Shown here: piece by piece, positions 12,140-23,353 of the stretch | Layout of the letters: each line of letters begins with the position of its first letter | Position numbering within the stretch: position 1 is the stretch's first letter | NCBI RefSeq assembly: GCF_045679555.1 | Contig: NC_092094.1 | Location: 16,487,112-16,551,111, forward strand | Direction of reading: 5' to 3' | DNA length: 64,000 nt | From: Salvelinus alpinus | Taxonomy: Eukaryota > Chordata > Actinopteri > Salmoniformes > Salmonidae | Position numbers and translations under genes: made by a program | Notes under the pieces: generated by a model | Databases searched by the model: none | What the model saw: only the letters and a program-made list of their open reading frames with translations | Told to the model about the DNA's origin: nothing

Positions 12140-13750
12140 TTTAATTCAAAAACGATTTAATTCAAAAAAATTTAAAACAAAATATGTGTTGACCAGCTGG
12201 CTGGAGTGTTTACGGACATATTCAATCTCTCTCTATCCCAGTCTGCTGTCCCCACATGCTTCAAGATGTCCAGCATTGTTCCTGTACCCAAGAGAGCAAA
12301 AGGTTCCTCTGTCATCATGAAGTGCTTTGAGAGACTAGTCAAGGATCATATCACCTTACCTGACACCCTAGACCCACTTCAATTTGCGTAACGCCTCAAT
12401 AGATCCACAGACGATGCAATCGCCATCGCACTGCACACCGCCCTAGCCCTTCTGGACAAGAGGAATACCTATGTAAGAATGCTGTTCATTGACTATAGCT
12501 CAGCATTCAACACCATAGTACCATCCAAGCTCATCATTAAGCTCAAGGCCCTGGGTCTCAACCCCGCCCTGTGCAACTGGGTCCTGGACTTCCTGACGGG
12601 TCACCTCCAGGTGGTGAAGGTAGGAAACAACACCTCCACTTCGCTGATCCTCATCACTGGGGCCCCACAAGAATGCGTGCTCAACCCCCTCCTGTACTCT
12701 CTGTTCACCCATGACTGCGTGGCCATGTACGCCTCCAACTAAATAATCAAGTTTACAGATGACACAACAGTAGTAGGCCTGATTACCAACAATGACGAGA
12801 CAGCCTACAGGGAGGAGGTGAGGGCCCTGGGAGTGTGGTGCCAGGAAAATAACCTTTCACCCAATGTCAACAAAACAAAGGAGTTGATCGTGGACTTCAG
12901 GAAAGAGCAGAGGGAGCACCCTCCTATCCACATCGACATGACCGCAATGGAGAAGGTAGAAAGGTTCAAGTTCCTCGGCGTACACATCACTGTCAGACTG
13001 AAATGGTCCACCCACACAGACAGTGTGGTGAAGAAGGAGCAACAGCACCGCTTCAACTTCAGGAGGCTGAAGAAATTTGGCTTGGCACCTAAAACCCTCA
13101 AAATTTTACAGATGCACAATTAAGAGCATCCTGTCTTGCTGTATCACCGCCTGGTACAGCAACTGCACCGCCCGCAACCGCAGGGCTCTCCAGAGGGTGG
13201 TGCGGTCTGCCCAACGCATCACCCGAGGCCAACTATCTGCGCTTCAGGACACCTACAGCACCCGATGTCACAGGAAGGCCAAACAGATCATCAAGGACAA
13301 CAACCACCCAAGCCACTGCCTGTTCACCCCGTTCACCGAGAGACTGAAAAACAGCTTATATCTCAAGGCCATCAGACTGGTAAATAGCCATCACCAGCAC
13401 TTTAGAGGCTGCTGCCCTATATACATCAACTTGAAATCACTGGCCACTTTAATAATGGAACACTAATCACTTTAATAATGTTTAAATATTTAGCATTACT
13501 CATCTCACATGTATATACTGTATTCTATCCTATTCCACTGTATCCTAGTCTATGCCGCTCTGACATTGCTCGCCCAAATATTTATATATTCTTAATTCCA
13601 TTCCTTTACTTGAGATTTGTGTGTATTGTGTGTATTGTTGTGAAATGTTTTGATATTACTGCACTGTTGGAGCTAGAAACACAAGCATTTCGCTACACCC
13701 ACAATACTGGGTGTATTCTGCTAAACACGTGTATGTGACAAAAAAAAATG
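12140..13750 (+). pseudogene. L2-like non-LTR retrotransposon, RT fragment
   Basis: Plus-strand frames give a reverse transcriptase in pieces: [12 protein letters not shown], then [19 protein letters not shown] (catalytic Asp in FIDYSSAF), [14 protein letters not shown], then FTDDTTVVGL where the usual F-A-D-D motif has Thr for Ala, then KTKELIVDFRK and the C-terminal HRKAKQIIKDNNHPSHCLFTP. An in-frame stop precedes FTDDT, and further shifts occur near 13100. Internal deletions are apparent after position 12300 and near 13340. The 5' end is truncated, with no endonuclease domain visible. The 3' tail (13440-13750) is AT-rich. A related fragment lies at 31000-31780. Confidence 0.88.
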
Positions 13751-13809
13751 TTGATATGATTTGAGTTGTTGGTAGGGGTCTTTACGTTAACGTTATTGTG
13801 TTTTGATGT

Positions 13810-15289
13810 AAAGTTGTGGCCAAAAGTTTTGAGAATGACACAAATATTAATTTTCACAAAGTCTGCTGCCTCAGTTTGTATGATGGCAATTTGCATATAC
13901 TCCAGAATGTTATGAAGAGTGATCAGATGAATTGCAATTAATTAATTTTGCCATGCAAATGAACTGAATCCCCCAAAAAACATTTCCACTGGATTTCAGC
14001 CCTGCCACAAAAGGACCAGCTGACATCATGTCAGGGATTCTCTCGTTAACACAGGTGTGAGTGTTGATGAGGACAAGGCTGGAGATCACTCTGTCATGCT
14101 GATTGAGTTCGAATAACAGACTGGAAGCTTCAAAAGGAGGGTGATGCTTGGAATCATTGTTCTTCCTCTGTCAACCATGGTTACCTGGAAGCAAACACGT
14201 GCCGGCATCATTGCTTTGCACAAAAAGGGCTTCACAGGCAAGGATATTGCCGCCAGTAAGATTGCACCTATATCAACCATTTATTGGATCATCAAGAACT
14301 TCAAGGAGAGCGGTTCAATTGTTGTGAAGAAGGCTTCAGGGCGCCCAAGAAAGTCCAGCAAGCGCCTGGACCGTCTCCTAAAGTTGATTCAGCTGCGGGA
14401 TCGGGGCACCACCAGTACAGAGCTTGCTCAGGAATGGCAGCAGGCAGGTGTGAGTGCATCTGCACGCACAGTGAGGCGAAGACTTTTGGAGGATGGCCTG
14501 GTGTCAAGAAGGGCAGCAAAGAAGCCACTTCTCTCCAGGAAAAACATCAGGGACAGACTGATATTCTGCTAAAGGTACAGGGATTGGACTGCTGAGGACT
14601 GGGGTAAAGTAATTGTCTCTGATGAATCCCCTTTCCGATTGTTTGGGGCACCTGGAAAAAAGCTTGTCCAAGGTGAGCGCTCCCATCAGTCCTGTGTCAT
14701 GCCAACAGTAAAGCATCCTGAGACCATTCATGTGTGGGGTTACTTCCCAGCCAAGGGAGTGGGCTCACTCCCAATTTTGCCTAAGAACACAGCCATGAAT
14801 AAAGAATGGTACCAACACATCCTCCGAGAGCAACTTCTCCCAACCATCCAGGAATAGTTTGGTGACGAACAATGCCTTTTCCAGCATGATGGAGCACCTT
14901 GCCATAAGGCAAAAGTGATAACTAAGTGGCTCGGGGAACAAAACATCGATATTTTGGGTCCATGGCCAGGAAACTCCCCAGACCTTAATCCCATTGAGAA
15001 CTTGTGGTTAATCCTCAAGAGGTGGGTGGACAAACAAAAACCCACAAATTCGGACAAACTCCAAGCATTGATTATGCAAGAATGGACTGCCATCAGTCAG
15101 GATGTGGCCCAGAAATTAATTGACAGCATGCCAGGGCGGATTGCAGAGGTCTTGAAAAAGAAGGGTCAACACTGTATTGACTCTTTGCATCAACTTCATG
15201 TAATTGTCAATAAAAGTCTTTGACACTTATGAAATGCTTGTAATTATACTTCAGTATTCCATAGTAACATCTGACAAAAATATCGAAAG
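13810..15289 (+). mobile_element. Tc1-like transposon, 3'-truncated, transposase broken
   Basis: The left end carries the terminal repeat (GTTGTGGCCAAAAGTTTTGA at about 13814). Transposase frames run from an HTH/paired-like N-terminus (TWKQTRAGIIALHKKGFTGKD, from 14177) to SARTVRRRLLEDGLVSRRAAKKP. A frameshift at about 14570 leads into RDWTAEDWGKVIVSDES with the first catalytic Asp. A stop at 14856 interrupts QE/FGDEQCLFQHDGAPCH, which holds the second Asp. [11 protein letters not shown], with the third acidic residue, is at about 14978. The expected right terminal repeat is missing after about 15289. Confidence 0.9.
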
Positions 15290-15782
15290 AATTAATAAGG
15301 GTCCAGTAAACCAGACCAAAATGTTTTTCACTGTCAAGGAGAAGGGAGGGAGAGGGTCTGTCAAAATGTAATTAGTCAGGTGTTGGTCATAGCCCAGACA
15401 GTGAACAACACTTTAGCCAAATTAACTGAGAGGTATACTACAAAATAGGACCAATGAGTTAACCAGCTAACTTTGACCAGTACAATGAGTTGAGAGGGCT
15501 TTCACATTATCACAGGTAAGTCAAGGTTTCACCAACATCCACATACTGATGAATAGGTATAGACATGTATAAGTCATTCACTAAATACCTGCAGTGAACG
15601 CTATGGCTTTCAATGGAACCTCCTCTGGCAACTACACAAAACCACATGTTTAGATACAGTACTATGTGGTAACCACACTCTTCAAGAGAAAACAAGTCAC
15701 AAAGACAGAACTACTTAACGGAAAAGAGCTTCCATCTCTCCAGGAGCTTCTATCTCAAACTGTTGAACAGCCATCGTCCCAT
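15290..15782. other. Intergenic, nothing recognised
   Basis: No coding pattern, RNA gene or repeat was recognised on either strand. Ordinary AT-rich sequence between two mobile elements. Confidence 0.6.
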
Positions 15783-16080
15783 TACATTTACATTTAAGTC
15801 ATTTAGCAGACGCTCTTATCCAGAGCGACTTACAAATTGGTGCATTCACCTTATGATATCCAGTGGAACAACCACTTTACAATAGTGCATCTAACTCTTT
15901 TAAGGGGGAGGGGGGGGTTAGGAGGATTACTTTATCCTATCCTAGGTATTCCTTAAAGAGGTGGGGTTTCAGGTGTCTCCGGAAGGTGGTGATTGACTCC
16001 GCTGACCTGGCGTCGTGAGGGAGTTTGTTCCACCATTGGGGTGCCAGAGCAGCGAACAGTTTTGACTGTTCTCCTGTAGT
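15783..16080. repeat. Interspersed fish repeat
   Basis: Contains AGTCATTTAGCAGACGCTCT and TCCAGAGCGACTTACA, a motif pair I recall as very common in teleost genomes, followed by a G-run and a GGTGGGGTTTCAGGTGTCTC segment. It has no ORF of interest. The class is not determined from sequence. Confidence 0.6.
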
Positions 16081-16154
16081 AAGAGACAATGGTAGACTCA
16101 CTCACAGAACATACACACGCACACTCGCACGCACACACACACACACTATTTTAC

Positions 16155-16579
16155 TCAGAGTTGGGGAGTAATCAGATGACAAAAAAACAGTAGGTGTAAT
16201 CAACTATATTACCAGCAAAAATATTGTCATCAGATAACAGATACTTTTGAAAAACTAGATTACTTCTTGGATTACTTTTAAATTCAGAAATATTCAGGAC
16301 GTTTGCAAAAAAATACATTATGACACCTTTCTGTTTTCTCAATGACATTCAATTCAGCATTGAAAAACAGTTGCAAGTTTAAGTTTGTTCCACCTAAGCA
16401 AGTCTGACCATAGGTCAGAGACCACTATGACACACCAAAAGCGTTTGATGGATCCTTTTTGGTTGCCTACTGAGGGGAAAGGAATCCAAAAGTAACTGAA
16501 AGTAATCATTACGTTATAGAGTTTGGATAAGGTAACTAGTAACTAATTACATTTAGAAGTAACCTACCCAACCCTGTCT
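16155..16579. mobile_element. MITE with imperfect terminal inverted repeats
   Basis: The left end CAGAGTTGGGGAGTAATC and right end TAACCTACCCAACCCTG are inverted partners, ending CAG/CTG as in hAT-type elements. The interior is AT-rich and non-coding with repeated TTACTTTT/AGTAACT motifs. Class assignment to hAT is inference from the ends only. Confidence 0.6.
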
Positions 16580-16873
16580 GTACTCAGATACACTCCCACA
16601 CAAGCATTCGCCCATACTCACAAACACACACACAGTAAAAGCTGCTGTCGCATGAACATAGGGACATCAAACACGGGACTGTTTATTTTTTACTGTTTTT
16701 CACACTATGTATTAATGTACTGTATTCTTCCCATAACTAATTTTAATATATTTACAACTGTATATTGCAACTGTACAACTGTATATTGCATTTTGTTACA
16801 CTGTTTATATACTGGATTCTTGAAAGCACACTGTACAATAAAAATAAATACTATGAATGAAATGTACAGATAT

Positions 16874-17062
16874 TACCATTGGAGGCTGGTGGGAGGAGCT
16901 ATAGGAGGACGGGCTCATTGTAATGGCTGGAATGGAATAAATGGAAAGTATCAAACAGATGAAACATTTGGAAACCCCACGTTTGACTCCGTTCCATTGA
17001 CCCTCTATAACATCTGCTATGTCTGCAACTGTGTATGCAACCAATACACTTTGATTTGACTG
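16874..17062. repeat. Fragment of a common salmonid repeat
   Basis: Begins TTGGAGGCTGGTGGGAGGAG and continues with GGACGGGCTCATTGTAATGG, a sequence I recall as abundant in trout and salmon. The partner end is not visible, so it is a partial copy. The short frames through it do not resemble a protein. Confidence 0.6.
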
Positions 17063-18609
17063 TTCCCAAGCCACCGTACAATGTTACATACAGAAGGCAT
17101 GTTTAGGCAATGCCTTGTGAATTCAAAGCTTACACACACCACAGAAGCCATTCACTTCATCAGTAAATATTCCCATCATTCTGGTGATGGGACTCTAATT
17201 TGACCGTCTTCCTAATTGTATGGGCTACCTTTCTCACATTGTGGGTCGTATAGCCTATTCACAATGGGAGAAGTAAATGCATGACAGCAAAATAATACGC
17301 CCAAGAAACAACATTGGAATGTACAGTGCCTTATCGCACTTTTCCCTACTAAAGTGAACCCTCAAGGGAGGAATTAACTTTATTGGGAATGTATTGGGCC
17401 CAAGAGATATTTGTTTGGGGATTTACTCTAGGCTTAGCTTCGACTTGCACCATGAAACCAATACAAACAGTAACTCAAATACCAGGTGAAAAACAATAGC
17501 TAGAATTGAATATACAGTAAGCTAACCAACATACTGTAGCTGCACATTGCCTGAATGAACATCAGTCATTTAGTATAATCTATAACTTAGAGTTGTCAAT
17601 AATGTAAGTTAATGGACAGTATACACGACATTGTAATGACAGAGAGATGTGAACCAAGTATTTAACCCATATTTTCTTGGCATCAAGTTATCACTAATTG
17701 CATTAAAGCAGAAGATGACCTCTGTACTTTAGATGGGAGAAACACCAGCAACGATCTTCTCCTTGCTGTTGGCGCATCATCCAACAAATGTGCAACAGAA
17801 TTAATTGAAGAGCAAGGAAAAAAAAAAAACATGTTCCATTCAAAGCTGTTTACAGACCATATCACAAGATCAGAGCAGCAACACTTTCTCATAACACAAA
17901 AGTAGCACTTACAGTACAAGCAGTCTTCCCTGTATGCTTCCAGAATCAGTGCCTACCTGCTCCGGAGCCCGAATGTGATTAGAGCGGTAATGACACTGAG
18001 TCTCAGCCTGTAAGTGCACAGCTGAGCACCACACAGAGCGAGCAGGCCAAAACGTAGACCCCGAGGATGTAAGTGAAGGAGGATTACATTTCATTCAAAG
18101 CGGACACATTCCTGTCTCCCTCTGATTGATACCCGAAGTACAGTACAGTAAGAGGGAGGAATTTACCTGGACAAAGACATGGAACACAGACTAGTTACTG
18201 AGGTATGCTCACCTTGCCTGGGTGTACAGTAGTACAGTACAAGACAGGGGTTTACATTAGAAACATTGAATACACTGATGTTCTCTCCGTTATGTTAGCC
18301 ATGTCTTGTGTGAAGTGGATATGATTCAGCAATAACATAATTAGAACATACCTTGTCTTGATAAAATTTACCCAAACATAGAAATTGAACTCATAGTGTG
18401 GTCTCTACTAGTGCATCGTCTCTAAATACTAATACAGTTGCAGCAAAGAAAAATAACACAGAGCAGAATTTTTGGGGGGAATACATGTATTCAAATGGTA
18501 AAAATAAACGGTGAACAGAGCTAAGCTAGTTTAAGCCATGCTACAGAGGGATGTTTGAGATTATACAAGGCATATTCAGGATTATTTTGTTCTTATTTTA
18601 CAAAGCAAT
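17063..18609. other. Intergenic, nothing recognised
   Basis: About 1.5 kb with no recognisable gene, RNA or repeat. One poly-A run is near 17818. Short frames on both strands match no family I know. Confidence 0.5.
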
Positions 18610-19452
18610 ATACACGAAGTGGCCAGTAGGTACACCAACCCGTTCACGAAAATGGTTTGCTCCTACAGTGAGTCACGTGGACTTCTATATAAAGCAGGCA
18701 GACAGGCATCGAGGCATTCAGTTACTGTTCAATTGAATGTTATAATGGGCAAAACGAGTGACCTAAGCAGCTTTGAGCGTGGTATGATTGTCGGTGCCAG
18801 GCGTGCCGGTTCCAGTATCTCAGAAACACATGGTTTCCTGGGCTTTTCACGCACGACAGTGCCCAGGGTTTACCGAGAATGGTGCGACAAACAAAAAACA
18901 TCCAGTCAGCGCCAGTTCTGTGGGCAAAAACAGTTCATTGATAAGAGGTCGAAGGAGAATGGCAAGAATCGTGTAAGCTAACAGGTGGGTCACAAACAGG
19001 CAAATAACAGCGCAGTACAACAGTGGTATGCAGAACGGCATCTCGTGAACGCACAACTCTTTGGTCCTTGTCACGGATGGGCTATTACAGCTATTATCAG
19101 CTAAAAACAAGAAGAAGCGGCTCCAGTGGGCACGCGATCACCAACATTGGGCAATTGAGGAGTGGAAAAAAGTTGCCTGGTCCGACAAATCCCGGTTCCT
19201 GTTGCGTCATGTGGTTGCATCAGTCAGAATTTGGCGTAAGCAGCATGAGTCCATGGCCCCATCCCGCCTGGTGTCAACGGTACAGGCTGGTGGCAGTGGT
19301 GTAATGGTGTGGGGAATGTTTTCCTGGCACACGTTAAGTCCCTTGATACCAATTGAGCAACATTTCATGCCTGAAGAATTATATTCTGGAAGCAAAGGGG
19401 GGTCTGACGCGGTACTAGATGGGTGTTCCTAATAAGCTGGCCACTGAGTGTA
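18610..19452 (+). mobile_element. Internally deleted Tc1-like transposon
   Basis: Terminal repeats are visible: the left includes AAGTGGCCAGTAGGTACACC and the right, inverted, GGTGTTCCTAATAAGCTGGC. The N-terminal transposase begins MGKTSDLSSFERGMIVGARR at 18745 and breaks by stop and shift near 18980. It continues as KNKKKRLQWARDHQHWAIEEWKKVAWSDKSRF (first Asp in WSDKS) and VMVWGMFSWHTL. The C-terminal third with the remaining catalytic residues is deleted. A related copy is at 53178-53935. Confidence 0.88.
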
Positions 19453-19813
19453 TATACAGTATAGCATATTGACAGAAATAATGTAGCTGTATATTCTTTC
19501 GAAGTAGTTTTTGAGAATGTACATATCAAGGCATTGAATAAAGCTGGAGGTTTCTCTGCTACAGTGTTATGATAATATCCAGATGCTTGGGTTAGTTCTA
19601 CCCTCTAGGGTTAATTTTGGACACCACATGTTTACATTTCAAATCAATCATTCTTCACTGAAAGTTACTCATACAGTACTACAAGTATCCCCATCACACA
19701 ATATGGCCCAGTCAAAGTAGGCTACATAGAGCATGTCATCTACTTTGTTGCATACAGATTATAAATGGATAAAGAAAATGTAATGCAAGTTCAATGCAAA
19801 ATAAGTCACCACC

Positions 19814-19819
19814 TTTATT
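19814..19819 (-). promoter_or_regulatory. Polyadenylation signal for the zinc-finger gene
   Basis: AATAAA on the minus strand (TTTATT on plus), about 115 bases past the stop codon of the C2H2 gene. A short 3' UTR is plausible. The assignment rests on position only. Confidence 0.55.
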
Positions 19820-19933
19820 TGATGTATTATTAGACTAGTTTGGCATAGAGCACAATGTATCATAGGCATAATATTACAAACAAGGAGCCCCACAATAACA
19901 TGCTGTGGAAAGTTCAGTTTGTGGTGAAATGAA

Positions 19934-21568
19934 TCACTGGCATATTTTCTTGTGTTGCTTTAAATTCCAAGCACGATTGAAACTCTTCCCACAATTAGAG
20001 CAGAGGTAAGGTTTCTCTCCAGTGTGTAGTCGGATGTGTGCTCTTAAATGTCCTGGCAGAAAGAAACTCTTGTCACAGTAAGTACATGTGTGCCGTCGTT
20101 CCCCCTTGTGAAATAGCAGGTGCATTCTGAGTCCCTGAGCGTGATGGTATCCCTTCCCACAATCAGGGCATTTATGTGGTTTCTCTCCTGTGTGAATGCG
20201 CATGTGAAGCCGTAATGTCTTTGCGATGTTGAATGTCTTGCCACACTCCTTACAAGAGAATGACCTCTCTCCTGTGTGGGTTAACATATGAACCTTCAAG
20301 GAGCTGGCCTGCGTAAATGTTTTACTGCACTCTTTGCAAGAGAACGGCGTCTCCCCTGTGTGAGTACGGCGGTGTATTCTCAAACCTCCGATCTGTTTGA
20401 ATTTTTTACCACACTCCTCACAAGTGTGGGACTTAACATTGGAATGAACTTGTTTATGTCTGGCCAGTTGGGTGAGGTTAAGAAAGCTTTTTCCACACTC
20501 CTCACAGAGGCATGATTTTTCTGGTTTGGGCCTGTGTGTGTACTGGTGCCTCTGAAGACCATCCAGAAGGCCAAAGCTCTTCCCACACTCCTCACAAGAA
20601 TGCGGTTTGATACCAGTATGGTTTGACTGATGCTCTTGCAATATGGACAGTGTGGAGAAGCTTCGCCCACATTCAGGGCAGGGGAAGGCTGTTCTGTGTA
20701 CTTGCTTCTGATGCTTTCGCAGACGGTACTCTGAGACAAAACTTTTCCCACATTCAGAGCAAGGCAATGCTTTTTCCTCTCCATGCGCTGCTGACATATG
20801 CATTTTCAAGTTGTAGAGGAGTGTGTAGCTCTTCCCACACTGAGAGCAGATATGAGGACCCTCGTGGACTTTCATATGTTCTTTAAGGAACTTCAGCACA
20901 CTGTAGCTCTTTCCACAGTCGTGGCAGGTGTGCAGCTTCTCCCCTTGGTGATTTAACTGATGATTCTTTAAGCTCTCTGGTCGTGTAAAACTCTTCCCGC
21001 AGGCGGTGCAAACATGTGGTCTTTCCCCGCTATGTGTTGTCATGTGCCTTTTTAAGCGAGATGCTGAACAGAATTTCCTATTGCACTCTGTGCAACCGTG
21101 ATTCTTCTCACTGTGCGTTGTCAGGTGCTTCCTTAGGCACGGTGCAGATCGGAAGCTCTTTTCGCATTTCGTGCAACAGTATGTTCTGTCAGCATCATGC
21201 ATTGTTAGGTGCTGCTTTAAGAGTGATGCATAAGGGAAGCTCTTCTCACAAGTTATGCAATAGTGTAGGGTTTTATCAGTGTGAATAATCTGGTGCTTTT
21301 TCAAATGTAAGGCGGTACGGAAGCTCTTGTCACACTGGGTACAAGAGAAAGACTCTGAATCAGACTCAGAATCCTCCTGGGATGAATCCGAACTGTCTGC
21401 TTGGTTTGCTGGCTGATCACTTAGATTCTCTTCTTCCAGTGTGTTCATCTGTTGAGTGTACTCAATGCGCACCTCATCTATTTCAATCTTTATTTCAGGT
21501 GAATCAATGTTATTTGCCTTGTTCTCTGGATCATTGCGGCTTTGGTGTTCATTAATCAAGTTCTCCAT
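19934..21568 (-). CDS. C2H2 zinc-finger protein, 17 fingers
   Basis: An uninterrupted 544-residue frame. Residues 1 to about 72 are acidic and Ser-rich (SDSSQEDSESDSES) with no KRAB, BTB or SCAN domain visible. Seventeen consecutive C2H2 fingers follow, from SCTQCDKSF to YLCSNCGKSF. The last ends HKKICQ, so its final ligand is Cys (C2HC). Finger linkers are TGEKP-like in the C-terminal part and more variable in the first half. Such proteins are nuclear and usually bind DNA; the target cannot be read from sequence. The coding exon starts after a good acceptor (CACTTTCCCCAG, boundary at 21608), so a 5' noncoding exon lies upstream, possibly ending at a donor near 21840. Teleost genomes carry many such genes. 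No orthologue is assigned. Confidence 0.93.
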   Translation of the reverse strand: MENLINEHQSRNDPENKANNIDSPEIKIEIDEVRIEYTQQMNTLEEENLSDQPANQADSSDSSQEDSESDSESFSCTQCDKSFRTALHLKKHQIIHTDKTLHYCITCEKSFPYASLLKQHLTMHDADRTYCCTKCEKSFRSAPCLRKHLTTHSEKNHGCTECNRKFCSASRLKRHMTTHSGERPHVCTACGKSFTRPESLKNHQLNHQGEKLHTCHDCGKSYSVLKFLKEHMKVHEGPHICSQCGKSYTLLYNLKMHMSAAHGEEKALPCSECGKSFVSEYRLRKHQKQVHRTAFPCPECGRSFSTLSILQEHQSNHTGIKPHSCEECGKSFGLLDGLQRHQYTHRPKPEKSCLCEECGKSFLNLTQLARHKQVHSNVKSHTCEECGKKFKQIGGLRIHRRTHTGETPFSCKECSKTFTQASSLKVHMLTHTGERSFSCKECGKTFNIAKTLRLHMRIHTGEKPHKCPDCGKGYHHAQGLRMHLLFHKGERRHTCTYCDKSFFLPGHLRAHIRLHTGEKPYLCSNCGKSFNRAWNLKQHKKICQ

Positions 21569-22009
21569 CTTGATAGACGGAGGGAAGGGGTGCAGTCTAA
21601 TTTTCTGTCTGGGGAAAGTGACAGAAAATAATGTGTGAAGAGAATATAATATAAAAAGGCATGGCTAATGCAAACAAGACCTCACTTGACACAGACGTTC
21701 AATGTTTCATGGTGTTGTGGATGTGGACGACCACAGATTTCAAAGCAAAAAGTGTACGAACTAAACCAAACGTGAACGTTTGCTGACTAGCTAGCCAACC
21801 AGCCAGCTAGTTGGCTAGTTTGATTGCCTGCAGTGCTCATACCGAATGGAAACACAAGATTGTTGGTTTAGCTATATGACTCAACCAGATTGCACAACAC
21901 GAAAACACACAAAACTACTGCTAACACCTAGAAAAGTCAAAATACCTGTAGCTATGTTCGTTTTTGGACAAAAACAACGGCGCAAAAATCAGCGTCTCGT
22001 CAGCAACAC

Positions 22010-22200
22010 TAAAAAAGTACTTCCTGGTCACGGCATTTTCGTAAATTTTCGAAATAAAAGTCCCCCACGTAATAGTAGAAAAGTGTAATGAACCTGTCTT
22101 TATTTATGATGTCTAAAAAAATTATTGTCTAAACATTAACAACAAAGTACTTCCGGGTCACGGCTTTGTGAAATCTTTCAGAATAAGAGTCCTGTCTTGT
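22010..22200. repeat. Two diverged direct repeats upstream of the zinc-finger gene
   Basis: About 50 bases starting AAAGTACTTCCTGGTCACGG (22014) recur as AAAGTACTTCCGGGTCACGG (22145), each followed by an ATTTTCGAAATAAAAGTCC-like tail. They lie 0.4-0.6 kb upstream of the coding exon on the side where a promoter would be expected. The CTTCCGGGTCACG core resembles an ETS-type site next to a TCACG motif; function is inferred only. Confidence 0.6.
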
Positions 22201-22337
22201 GCACTTTGTACATTAATAATTAGGGCAAAAATGATGGAAAATGTGCACAATTATTAATATATTGTATAATAGTTATTATACAAATAATTGTAAAAAGATT
22301 TTCCAAAATATATTACACGATTAAAAAATATATTTGG

Positions 22338-22382
22338 TCAGCAATGTTTTTTGGTCCGTGTACTCCTATGATTTATTGGACT

Positions 22383-22468
<86 letters not shown>

Positions 22469-22504
22469 GGTTACATTTAAATATATATATATATTAATGT
22501 AACC

Positions 22505-22578
<74 letters not shown>

Positions 22579-22623
22579 AGTCCAATAAATTATAGGAGTA
22601 CACGGACAAAAAAACATTGCTGA
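22338..22623. repeat. 286-bp palindrome with CA/TG arms
   Basis: The left arm begins TCAGCAATGTTTTTTGG and continues through CCGTGTACTCCTATGATTTA and TGGACTGTA into about 40 CA repeats. A short AT-rich centre (GGTTACATTTAAATATAT...ATTAATGTAACC) is followed by about 35 TG repeats. Then TACAGTCCAATAAATTATAG and GAGTACACGGACAAAAAAAC mirror the left arm. Arms are near perfect, with one or two mismatches outside the dinucleotide tracts. A further AT palindrome lies at 22635-22665. Confidence 0.95.
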
Positions 22624-22681
22624 GTAAATAGGAGTAAATTTAAATATATATATATATATTTAAATGTAACCTTTATTTTGC

Positions 22682-23222
22682 AGTAAAAGGGGGTCCATTC
22701 AGCTAAGGAGCAGCTTTAGTTTCCAAATTCACAGATATTACACCCCAGCATTGTCGCTGCTCATTTTGAGGCCCTTAAAAAGGAGTCAATCAGTTTGTTT
22801 TGCATGGCCTGGTGCCCCGGGTGGGTGGTGATTTTACTTAAGGGCCAATGGAATGGTCTAAAATGTGCAAACTCTGCCCATTCGTTGCATGCAAAACATA
22901 CATATTGGACCGTACACAATTTCCTGTACATTGTGTCACAGTAAAAGAGGTGTCCATTCAACTCATGAGCACCTCTAGTTTCCAAATCCACAGAGTGTAC
23001 AGGTGCTCCTAAGTAGAATGGACCCCCCTTTTACTGTGATATAATATACAGAAAATTGTTTACGGTGTAATATCTATGTACAACATTAAAAAACGATTGG
23101 ATTTCAGCTGATTGCCAAAACTTTAAGGGCCACAAAATTAGCAGTGACGATGATTGTGGTGTAATTCTGTGGATTTGGAAACTAGAGGTGCTCCTGAGTA
23201 GAATGGACTCCCATTTACTGCG
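22682..23222. repeat. Nested inverted and direct repeats (CAGTAAAA...TTTACTG)
   Basis: The motif GTCCATTCA...TAGTTTCCAAAT...CACAG occurs forward at 22693 and 22950 and in reverse at 23000 and 23163 (GAATGGAC...). Copies are bounded by CAGTAAAAG or TTTACTG, forming hairpin units. One complete hairpin spans 22938-23038. This looks like a small palindromic non-autonomous element present in several overlapping copies. Confidence 0.7.
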
Positions 23223-23249
23223 ATGCAAATTACAGGGAATTGTATACAG

Positions 23250-23353
23250 TGCAATATGAATGACAGAACATTGTGTACAGTGTAATATGAATGACATAAC
23301 ATTGTGTACAGTGTAATATGAATGACAGAACATTGTGTACAGTGTAATATGAA
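23250..23353. repeat. 31-bp tandem repeat, three copies
   Basis: Three near-identical units of GAATGACAGAACATTGTGTA plus CAGTGTAATAT, preceded by one diverged copy (GAATTGTATACAGTGCAATA). It is non-coding. Confidence 0.9.

Noticed and set aside
22373-22609. Frames of alternating Thr-His and Cys-Val
   Set aside because: Translations of the CA/TG dinucleotide arms of the palindrome.
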